Positions 12,801-24,800 of a stretch of DNA of 64,000 nt are shown piece by piece (positions within the stretch are counted from its first letter, which is position 1; every line of letters begins with the position of its first letter). A model generated the notes under the pieces. The model searched no databases, had not been told where the DNA came from, and saw only the letters and a program-made list of their open reading frames with translations. The translations under genes were made by a program, and so were the position numbers. Origin of the DNA: Chiridota heheva (Eukaryota > Echinodermata > Holothuroidea > Apodida > Chiridotidae); the NCBI GenBank assembly GCA_020152595.1, contig JAIGNY010002171.1:1303501-1367500 (forward strand), read 5' to 3'.

Positions 12801-15800
12801 CCCAATTGGCCCGGCCAACTAATAATAATAATAATGATAATGATGAATAAGATTTATAACGCGCACATATCCATCCTAATGAATGCTCAAGGCGCCGTAC
12901 ATATAACAATAAAATTACAGATAAGTATACATGAACAATGAAATAAATGGACAGTGATTTGAAATGAACTATATATTTGAATAAGCATCACACATGAGAT
13001 GGATTTTTATAAAAAAAATTAATGAGTTAAGTGGTCACCTGTGGTTCCCTCAGCTGCTCAATCTAATCGCAGGTTTCCTGTATGAGCTTACGTTCATGGA
13101 CGACTCAGTCTCAATCTCGGGCTCTGGCAAACTGCACCACAATCCAAGAGCACACTATTTGATTGTGTGGCCTCTATCCGCGAATTCTTTGTGTCGCAAG
13201 GCCTTTCTGAGAAAGCTGCCCAAGTGGCAGCCAAAAGTCGGAGATCTTCCACTTTGGGGATGTATTCTTCAAGACTCGTAATGTTCAGAGACTAGTGCCG
13301 GAATAGATCGGTTTCTCCGCATACAGCGCCTCTTGGTGACATAGCAGACTTCTTATTGAGTCAGTTTAATCTGAATAAATCCATCAATACAGTCAAGGGG
13401 TTTCGGACAGCCATAGCAGCTATCCACCGGGGATTTCCAAATGGGTCGACTGCCACAGATGCGCGATCTCTGGAAGTATTACTTAAAGGAATGTTCTTAC
13501 AAAGACCTCCAGTTTGAAACCTGGCTCCCCCATGGGAGATGCAAGTGGTTCTCGAGACACTCGCACGGACTCCATTTGAGCCACTTTCTGAGTGTCCGTT
13601 TAAGGAACTGACGATCAAAATGGTTTTTCCTCTCTCAGTAGCCTCTACTAGATACAGAGGTGCCGTTTACGCGCTTTTGCTCAAGGAAAGCCATATTTGC
13701 TTTGAATCTGCGGGTGTTAGACTCGTGCTCGATCCAGCTTTCTTGGCCAAGAATCAAATATTAGAGTTTTTACCGGAACCAATATTCCTTCCGTCGCTCT
13801 CCGCATTTTCTGACACATCTGAGGACAAGGTCTGGTGTTCTGTTCGGTGTCTCAAACATTATATAAAACGTAAGCAATCTACGGAAGGACGTTAACGCCT
13901 TATTGGTGTCTTTACAGAACCTGCATCGCACCGTTTCACATGATACGATTTCGCGATGGATTGTTCAGGCAATCACATACAATGAATCCGCGCTGTTCAC
14001 AGAACAACCAGTTAAGGCACATCAAGTACGAGGCATAGCCACTTCAATTGCGCTTTGTGGTGGGGCTCCCCTCAGCAAGATTCTTCACGCTGCTATATGG
14101 AAAACACCAGCCACATTCGTCTCCACATATCTGAAGGATATACCAGACTACCAAGGTGGAGTGGCAAGGGCCGTTCTTTCGAGAAGAGGACCATCCCTTT
14201 CTTGAGGTGAATGTTCTTGTTTTTCTTATTCACGTTATCTCTTTTCAGTTACGATTCCTCTGTAATTCCTTTAATGTCTTAGTCATTACTAACGAATTTC
14301 AGCCACTGTTTTGTCTCATTTGATTCGTTTATTTTTCTAACAAATACTTTTTGCCACCGCTCAGGCATCTTTTATTACCGTTTATTTAAACTAACGAACC
14401 TTTGCCATTATTTAGACAATTGTTTGTTTGTAGTTTTACTAATTTAAAGTTTTACCCTCTATTTCGTTTTGTTCTTACTAACAAAATTTTGCCGCTGTTC
14501 AAGTAGCTATTGTTTAGTTTAGCTTTACGGACGGTTTTGTTTTCTTCGTGTTTAACTGACCCGCTCTGGTCCTGTGGCGAACCTGGTAAGTTTTCACCAT
14601 AATGTATTGGGCGTTGTTTACAGTCTGTCTCTGTTCATTAACAGTTTCTGTTTACACGTGTTCCCAGATGACTAATCTATATTCTGTCGACATCGTACCT
14701 TGATTATTACTAACAGCTTTTCTCCTATTCCTTTGTTATGATTGGGAGTGGTTTACTGTGTGATAGTAATTCCTGTTTCGGGTTTTTGTTGTCCTTAAGA
14801 GGATAGGGACTCTAGTTCCTCAAATAGGATAGGACTAGTGCGAGTATTAGGACTAGCCTTTTGAAAATTGGGCTTCGACCTGAACTACTTTTCTTCCGAT
14901 CCTCGGTTGCAATCTGATTGCATATTTATAGCATGGAAGATAAGGTATAACTTAAAGTAAATTTACTCGCTAAGCGTAGCGGGGATATTTACGAGAGTTA
15001 TACTTATCTTCCATGCATCCTGGCTGCCTCCCCTCTCATTCAAGCCTCGGTGGAATGTTAAGTGAGGGATATTAGAGGTATTATGGAGGTCATGGCTGGG
15101 CTGGGTATTACGTTTTTAAGGTCTGTTAGAAGTGCGTTAGAATCAGGTCATGGACCAGATTGCATATTTGTAGCATGGAAGGTAAGTATAACTCTCGTGA
15201 ATATCCCCACTACGCTTAGCGGGGTAAACTTAATTTAACTATGACAGTTTTGAAACTTACGTCATTAGATAGCTGTGATGGCGTAAGCTGTGAATGACCT
15301 TTGGATATCTTAAAATTCTTAAATATTGTTTAATCAATTAAACATTGACCTGTCTTATTTTGAGTCCAGTAGAAGATATGAGTTGTTGTGCATGAATATT
15401 CAAAATTTAAATTTTGGATGGGCTTTACTGTATGACATGGTGGCAAACCATCCCTAAGCAAAATCTTGCAAACCAGTTGGGTTGTTCTGCTCGTCCTTGT
15501 ATGTTTAATATACTGAGGAAACTCTAGCTCTCACCCACTGGTTTTGGGGTTATTCATAATGATCAAACTAAACCTGGAATTGATAATGTTATACTAGAGA
15601 TCTATAGGCTAATATGTTGGGACAAAAGAAAAGATTTAATACAAAATCTTGAACTCTTTTGATAGTAATCTGGTCAGATGCCTTGACCAGATATATTATA
15701 AGAAAGAGACATGATGCAATTTCTACCTTTTATTTTGATTATCCAGGAATGGTGGACTCATTTATGGTTGAATGAGGGTTTTGCTTCATGGATTGAATAC

Positions 15801-18800
15801 CTTTGTGTGGATAACTGCTTCCCTGAGTACGACATTTGGACACAATTTACTACACAGGATTACACCAGGGCACTTTCTTCTGATGCTCTGAAGAACAGTC
15901 ATCCCATTGAGGTGAGAAGGTTTTGTGTTTGTTTGAGGTTTTTATCTTTAGATCTCCTTTGCTTGGAATATTTACATTAAGACACTCATGGCCATTTTAT
16001 TGACTAGTTGTGGAGCACTAGTTGGAGACCTCCCTCAGATCGTACCTGCGATGCTATAGTGGAAAGCTGAAGCTCTAACTGCTCTGCCACAAGCTAAATC
16101 CATCTGAGCCATCAGGCTCATAGAACCGGGGCTTATCCCCGGTTTTAATGGCACACGCGGATGAGAGTACGTGACTTCCCCTGGACAGGACATTAGTCCA
16201 TTGCAGGTTAACTCCCTAACAATGCTGGTACTCATGTTACAGCTGAATGCACTGGAGCAAGTAGAGAAAAGTGTCTTGCTCAAGGACACAATGCAGCACT
16301 CACGACGGAAATTGAACCCTGTACCTTTTTTAATAGAGCATGAATCCTTAACCACTGAGTCACTCCTGCTCTGCTACAGAGGTCTCTTAAAGTTCAAGAT
16401 GCTACCATAATTCTGGAGTCCAGGTGTGAAGTGTAGCCATTTTATTAGAAGTGGTATATTACCTGAATTTCTACCAACTTTTTTTCTGGTGATGAAGTCT
16501 GAGGTGTAAGGAAGATTACCTTCTGCCTTAATTTGCTTATTTTTATTGATAAATTTTGAGCCTCTTGTGAATACTTCTGCTGCACTAAAACATTTCAGTG
16601 TTGTCTCATCATAGTGTGGAAAATGTGTAAGCCTTTTTAAAAGCATTCCAGTGTGAGAAAGGTACTTGGACATAAGCATTTTACTGTGAGGAAGGTACTT
16701 GGACATAAGCATTTCACTGTGAGGAAGGTACTTGGACAAAGCATTTCAGTGTGAGGAAGGTACTTGGACATAAGCATTTCAGTGTGAGGAAGGTACTTAG
16801 ACAAGCATTTCAGTGTGAGGAAGGTACTTGGACATAAGCATTTCAGTGTGAGGAAGGTACTTGAACATAAGCATTTCAGTGTGAGGAAGGTACTTGGACA
16901 TGAGCATTTCAGAATGAGGAAGGTACTTGGACATAAGCATTTCAGTGTGAGGAATGTACTTGGACATAAGCATTTCAGTGTGAGGAAGGTACTTGGACAT
17001 AAGCATTTCAGTGTGAGGAAGGTACTTGGACATAAGCATTTTAGTGTGAGGAAGGTACTTGGGCATGTCGAGGAGCCAGTAAAGACATTAGGAGACTTGG
17101 AATATGTTTTTGACCTATTGTTTCTTCAGATAATTAGAAATGAAATTAATTAAATAGTGTGTAAGAGTTTTCCAATGTTGTTTAAAAGTAAGTAAATTTA
17201 CCAAACAGAACTGGACTATTTGAATCCTCCCCCTCAAAATGCATAGCTATTTTGAGATTGTTTCTGAGTGAAATTTGCACAGGCCTTTTAAACGTAATTA
17301 CATCAGGGCCTGTCTGAACTCAGGGCCTGTTTGAACTCAGGGCCTGTCTGAACTCAGGGCCTGTTTGAACTCAGGGCCTGTTTGAACTCAGGGCCTGTCT
17401 GAACTCAGGGCCTGTCTGAACTCAGGGCCTGTCTGAACTCAGGGCCTGTCTGAACTCAGGGCCTGTCTGAACTCAGGGCCTGTTTGAACTCAGGGCCTGT
17501 CTGAACTCAAGGTCTGTCTGAACTCAGGGCCTGTCTGAACTCAGGGCCTGTCTGAACTCAGGGCCTGTCTGAACTCAGGGTCTGTCCCAACTCAGGGCCT
17601 GTCTCAACTGAATGGCTTAGGGGCTGCAGCTCAGGAGACTCACATTATCAATTATACTCAATCGATATAGTCTTCATTGTTAGAACCTACAATACAAAGC
17701 TTTTCATAATACTCTGGATTCTTGTGTGGCACATAGGTTTGTTGCACATTCATATAGTTTATTATACCCATGTTATTTCCTTCTGCCATGTACATTTTGT
17801 TGTTTGTATTCATGCAGGTTCCAGTAGGCCATCCTGCAGAGATTGACGAGATATTTGATCTTATATCATACTGCAAGGGAAGCTCCATCATCAGAATGCT
17901 GCATGATTTTATTGGAGATAAGGTAAGAATTTATGATGGCATAATCTCAGTAAAAGGTGATGCAACATATTGTGTGTTTTTATTCTGCTGGTTCATGTCA
18001 TGGACGGGGTTTGCCTATCGAAATTGTGTGGGCATCACAACTCAAAATTTAGGTTGCAAAATGTGTAAAAACTGATTATCTTGGTGTCTGTATTGATGAT
18101 AAACTGACTTTTTCCCCATCATGTGTCCAAAATTTTAAGTAAAGTTTACTATATTGTTTCGAGTTTATCATACATTTTATCTTTTTGTAATCTTAATGCT
18201 AGAGTTAATCTTTTTAAATCAATTATTTTATCACAGGTTCTTCATGCTGTACCTGTTTGGTATCATTTAATAATCTTACAGAAAGACAAAGACAGAATCA
18301 GGAAATTTTTAAAGTATATTTCAAAAATTCTTAACCTAAATTATCCCATGCTTATTGAAATTTTAAATGACAGGGCGAAATCAGAATTCATTGCAATGGT
18401 GACAAAAATCAACAAAGAACAAAACCATCCTTTACACAATACATTACAAAGTCATCTAGTACTTCTAAACAGAAACCTTCGAAACCCTAACATATTGCCA
18501 AAATACAGAATAACCGTCTACAAAAATTCATTCATTTACCGTGCGGCAATTTACTTACAGACATGAGAGTTAGAATTACTGTTTTAAACCTTTTATCTTA
18601 AATTTTTCTCCTTAATTATTTATTCATATTCTTTTATTTTCTGCTATGTGTTTTAATATGTATATGCATGTACTTTTTCCTTTTTACAAGTGTTTTAAAT
18701 TTGTACTGAAATATATGATAATAATTGCAAGCACATTGTATCTAATCATTTGAATTAAACATTAATAGGGACGATAAATATAATGTTAAATCCAGAGTGA

Positions 18801-21800
18801 GAAAAGAAACCACAGGCATTGACTAAATAGTGCATGCTTAGATTTCTGTGAAAAATTCTTCCTGCCATTTGATAAAGCTTTCTGAACTTTGTTCTGGTTT
18901 CAATGCCGTCTTCTAAGTTTGTGTTGCATCTTTTTACTACTGCTGCGATGTATTATCCTTTCCCTGCAGGACTTCCGGACAGGAATGCATGACTATCTCA
19001 CAAAGCACAAGTATTCCAACACATTCACTGAGGACTTATGGGAATGCTTGGCAAAGGCAAGCAACAAAGACATCAATGGCATCATGACCACATGGACCAA
19101 GCAGATGGGTTTCCCTGTGCTCAAGGTGTCTGCCACTCAAGAGGGCACGTCCAGAGTCATTCAGATCGAGCAGACCAAATTCAATGCTGATGGGCCAGCA
19201 AAAAGTATGATTTGAAAAATACTTGATAAGTTCAGCGGTCAAGAAAGTTAATCATATAAGAAAGAGGGCTTTTAAAAGACAAAAAATGGCAAAGAAACCT
19301 AAGTTCTTTCACCAGTGTTTCACAACTGGTTTATCAAGCAGCTATGGAGATCTCTATATTACCTGCGCTGCTGATAAAGGGATGGACAATACCTTAACTA
19401 CAAACCTCCTTACCTACCTACCTACATACCATCAAAGTTCTGTTTTATTTGTGTAGAAATGTTTGATTGGTGTGGAAAGTCTTGTTAATAGGTTTAAAAA
19501 AAAAAATTATGATTACCTCACCAGATTCTAGTTTACTACATTTCTGAAAACCATATTCAGTGGGTTTCAAGCCACAAAATTATCAGGAGTAAATATAATA
19601 GAATACATAAAGACTGAGGTATGTAATTCTGGATGTGATGTTACAACTATTCAGATTTCAGTTGTTTCTACACAAATGAGACAGAATTTTTAAGTCAAAA
19701 ATTTTCTTCATGGTATAAGGGTTTTGAATGTTATCTCAGCTGTTTTTATTGGTGAGCACGTGAAGCATATTGCGAACCTCTAGTGGCGATTTCGTCTTGC
19801 CGTCTGGCCATCCTCAGTTTTGCCTGAGATTTCCTCAGTTTTGCCTGAGAATTACTCTGAAAATGTTAAAGTTTCTTTAGAGTTCCTCAGAAAAAGTTTA
19901 TTTTTTTTTAGATATTCTCATGGAAGGCTGGAATTCCCTTTTTAAATGTTTCAGTTTTTTAGACTCTTAAGACAGGTTGAAAACTAGTTTCCTTAAAAAG
20001 TCACCAAAAGATTTGATATTTCCTTCGAAGATAGCTGTAAGATGATACAATTTCCCAAAATTCTTTAGAGATTCTCAAGTGTCTGTCATAAACCCTTAAA
20101 CCTCTTCAAAATATTTGTGCACTAATGGCTGTATCAGGCATGATTATTAAACTCAGCATTTATTATTGTGTTCGTTTGCATAAAGTTGCTACAGTATATA
20201 AACTGACAAGGCTTTTTGGTTCCAATGTGATAGCATCAAGAACATATGCGATCATGATGGTGTGTGTGTGTGTATGGGTGTGTGTGTATATGTATGCATG
20301 TGTATGTGTGTATGTATGTATGTATGTATGTATGTATGTATGTATGCATAGTGGGCAGGGCTTGATATGATTTTACTGAAAAGAGCTTGTAAGCATGATA
20401 TCTCAAGAACAGTAAATTGGATTTATGTCATATTTTGTACACAGATAGCCCATGGTCTGTAGATGTGCATTATTGTTTTTGGTGGTGATGTCATGCACAT
20501 TATTGAGTAGGCAGGTCTTAATGTAAAAATCTGAAATCTTCATTATGTAACAACCACAGTCTGTTTTGTTTCATATTTGGAATAATTATGATGTTAGCTG
20601 GTGTGTACATGTTCATGATGTAAAAATGTTGAATTTAATTAATATGCATAGTGGGTGGGGCTTAATATGATTTTGCCAAAAAGAGCTTGTAAACATGATA
20701 TATCAAAAAAAGTATGAACTGGATTCACATGTGTGGTACACAGATAGCCCATGGTCTGCAGATGTGCCTAATATTTTTGGTGGCTGTTTCATGCATATTA
20801 ATAAGTAGGAAAGGCTTATACTGAAAATTTTGAATAACTGATAAATGAGCAACTGTATGTCCGTTTTGCATTATATTGGGCATGATAATATTGTCGGTTA
20901 TTGTGTACATGCTTATGTTATCAACAGATGTAATTTATATGCATGGTAGGCGTGGCTTAATGTGAAAGTGCTAAATGATGTAAACACCATACTGTACCTC
21001 ATGAACGGTATTTAGGATTTATCCTATACAGTATGTCGTACACAGGTGGGTCATGGTCTGTACATATATTCTAATGTTGTGGTAGTGATGTTATGAATAT
21101 TAATAAAACATTCATGAAATAGGATAAATGAGCAACTGTTTTGTCATCATACTTGCTATGATAATGTTTTTAGTTATTGTGCAAGTGCTAATGCTGTCAA
21201 CACTTTTATTCATCTACATGATGGTTGTGGCTGATGAATAAATATCTTGGAACAAATAGTTCATGATATGCAATGACATGACAGTTAATACAAACTTTGC
21301 AAATTAATCGGCTTATGAAAAAATATAGCATCGGAACCACAACTTTTTTGGTTCTGGTTTGCTTAGTATGCCCAGTCAGGGAGTGTGACAGGATGTGACT
21401 GCATATGGACATAGGCAGGGATGCCATATGGGACATGGATGGGGGACATAGGATAGAATATACCATGTGGTATGCACTAAGGGCTATATCAGGCATGATT
21501 ATTTGACTCCACCTTTATTTTCTTATTCAACAGTTCATTTGCATATAAGTTATTATAAATACTTTCATACATACTTTCATACATACTTTCATACATACTA
21601 TGCTCAATCAGGAACTCATAGCTAGGATGAGACTTCTTTTGGAGCCTATGGGATGTCATGTGGGACATGGGGCGGGATGCCATGTAGGACATGGGGTGGG
21701 ATGCCATGTGGAACAGGGTGGGATGCCATGTTGTGGAATGCCATGTTGTGGAACATGAGATGTCATGTGGGACATGGGATGTCATGTGGGACATGGGACA

Positions 21801-24800
21801 TCATGTGGGACATGGGATGTCATATGGGACATGGGATGTCATGTGAAACATGAGATGTCATGTGGGACATGGGATGTCATGTGGGACATGGGATGTCATG
21901 TGGGACATGGGATGTTATGTGGGGGATGTCATGTGGGACATGGGATGTCATGTGGGACATGGGATGTCATGTGGGACATGGATTGTCATGTGGGACATGG
22001 GATGCCATGTGGGACATGTGGTGGGATGCCACGAGTAGCACAGTGTAACAGGTTGGGATGCCATGTGTGACATAAGGTAGGGATGTCATGTGGGACATGG
22101 GGCGGGATGCCATGTAGAACATGGGGTGGGATGCCATGTGGAACAGGGTGGGATGCCATGTTGTGGAATGCCATGTTGTGAAATGGGACATGGGATGTCA
22201 TGTAGGACATGGGATGTCATGTCGAACCTGGGATGTCATGTGGGACATGGGATGTCATGTGGAACATGAGATGTCATGTGGGACATGGGATGTCATGTGG
22301 GACATGGGATGTCATGTGGGACATGGGATGTCATATGGGACATGGGATGTCATGTGAAACATGAGATGTCATGTGGGATATGGGATGTCATGTGGGACAT
22401 GGGATGTTATGTGGGGGATGTCATGTGGGACATGGGATGTCATGTGGGACATGGATTGTCATGTGGGACATGGGATGCCATGTGGGACATGGGATGCCAT
22501 GTGGGACATGTGGTGGGATGCCACGAGTAACACAGTGTAACAGGTTGGGATGCCATGTGTGACATAAGGTAGGAGGCTATGTGGGACATAGGGTAGGAGG
22601 CCATGGGGACATAGGATGTGATGCCATGTGGGACACAGAGAGGGATGCCATATGGGATATAGGGAGGGATGTCATGTGGTTCATACGGTTGGATTAATGT
22701 GAGACATGCATGTAGGATAGGGTGCCATGTGGGACATCAAGTGGGAAGCCACTGATGCAGGACATAAGGTGGGATGCTGTGGGGGACATAGGGAGGGATG
22801 CCATGTGGGACACAGGGAGGGATGCCATGGGGGACATAGGAAGGGCTGCCATGTGGAACATTGAGGATGTCATGTGGAACACTGAGGATGTCATGTGGGA
22901 CATATGGTTGGATTAATGTGGGATGTAGGATGGCATTCATGTGGGACATAGGGTGGGATGCCATGTGGGTCATAGGGTGGGATGCCATGTGGGACATATG
23001 GTGGAATGTTATATGGGACATATGATGGAATGCCATGTGGGACATACTGTATGGTGGAATGCCATGTGGGACATAGTGTATGGTGGAATGCCATGTGGGA
23101 CATGGGATGAGATGCCATGTGGGACATGGGGTGGGATGCCATGTGGGACATATGGTGGAATGTCATATGGGACATATGATGGAATGCCATGTGGGACATA
23201 CTGTGCGGTGGAATGCCATGTGGGACATACTGTATGGTGGAATGCCATGTGGGACATGGGATGAGATGCCATGTGGGACATGGGGTGGGATGCCATTTTG
23301 GACATGGGATGGGATCCATGTGGGACATAGGATGGGATTCCATGTGGGACATATGGTGGAATGCCACATGGAACAAATGGTGAAATGCCATATGGAACAG
23401 ATGGTTGAATGCCATGTAGGAGATATGGTGGAATGCCATGTGGGGCAAGGAATGGGATGTCATATGGGACATGGGGTGAAAAGCCATGTGGGACTTGGGT
23501 TGCCATGTGGGACTTAGTGTGAGAGGACATTTTTATAATTGGCTGGGTCATATGATATGGGTGTCAATTTGCTTGGGGATGCGAACTAAGTCCAAGTCTT
23601 CTTTTATATATGCAACAAACTTACTTGATAACTGATCTAATTGTTTAATATAATCATATTACCACAGAGAAGCCAGGATCATGTATTTTGTTTGATCCAG
23701 TATGAATGTTTTTTATTGCAGTGCACATAAGTACTCAGGCTCATACATATTTATATTTCAAGAAATGCAAACATAATTCAATGAATTTAAGACAAACATG
23801 CTGCAAGACCATGCCTTCACTCACATTAATAATCTGGTTTACCCTCTTATGTGCAGTTTCATTTCATTGACTGCCAATCAATGTGAAAAATGATTTTCAT
23901 ATGTGTTACTCACATTGCCCCTCTTTTACATATGTAGGTACGCCCTCAGTGAGAAAAAAAGCCAAAGTTTGATAGTTTCTTTAACTTGCACAGTGTTTAA
24001 TAATGCGTGGATATTGTGACATTTTTTCACTAGCTTAAGGTGTATTCTAGTCCATGTGAGCTTTCCTTTTGTGTCAATTGATTAACATGTACATTGTTAA
24101 ATAGGCACAACAAAGACTGTGATAAATCTTTTTACCCACACTGTTAATGGAACACCATGATTTAGGACAGTAACGATAGTGACCAACATGTCATACCATT
24201 GTTTTGGTTCACATGATGTATACACAGCCTCATTTGCATTCTGATACTTCTTTAATGCATTATTACATCTCTTTCGTTTGATGTATTCTTGTGCTTTTGG
24301 CCAGTAGACATTACCTCCCTTTGTTGATTTTGATATTATTCCTTTTTTGCTAGTGGCGAAGCACAAGTACGGAAATAGGCCACATCCACCATAGCAACGT
24401 GGTAACTTGGTAGGGAAAACAAACCTTAAATCTGCAATCATACATGACCAATGCATTGACATTTAGATGTTCATGTTGCCTGCTACAAGCTTTGATCCAT
24501 TTAGGTCACTTCTCCAGATCTCCAGAGTTTTTAGCAAAAGGAATAAACACAATTTTGTTTGCTAACCATTCTGGGTAATGGAAATTGGATTTACAAAGCC
24601 TGTAGGCACAACTTTTGTTCACCAACATGTCGTCAATCAGTCTGTGTGTGCAGAAATTTGTTTTGTGCAGTATATTGCATTGACTGCATGAGCGCACGCA
24701 GCTAGCTAGCTGTACTGTACCAGTACGGCATATAATTTTTGCCCCACTTAGTTACACAGATTTTGTTGCTAAGCAAACTCATGTGCTGATTGGTTGAGAA

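Larger units (their letters stand above)
6994..15228 (+). mobile_element. Decayed DIRS-type retroelement with nested insertions (intron 4)
   Basis: DIRS elements replicate by reverse transcription and integrate with a tyrosine recombinase. This copy shows a gag-like region with Cys clusters, an RNase H/spacer remnant (WRVDAF...YAFPPF) and a tyrosine recombinase. It also has inverted terminal repeats (7004-7142 and 15060-15192) and an internal complementary region (14916-15017) that is the reverse complement of the joined right and left termini. That last feature fixes both ends to within a few bases. The copy is dead: gag is frameshifted, the reverse transcriptase catalytic region is not found, and the recombinase has two stops and a frameshift. 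A 2.57-kb LINE and a roughly 220-bp AAT-tailed repeat sit inside it, so the original element was near 5.4 kb. Confidence 0.9.
19749..23587 (+). repeat. Dispersed composite repeat, copy 2 (intron 7)
   Basis: This is the larger homologue of 1410-3347. It contains the same 5' landmarks, an extra 1.15-kb block (20210-21362) absent from copy 1, and an expanded GGGACATGGGATGTCATGT minisatellite. Confidence 0.8.

Noticed and set aside
16020..16090. Functional tRNA gene
   Set aside because: A- and B-box-like motifs are present but the cloverleaf cannot be closed, and similar partial copies occur elsewhere, so a SINE is the better reading.
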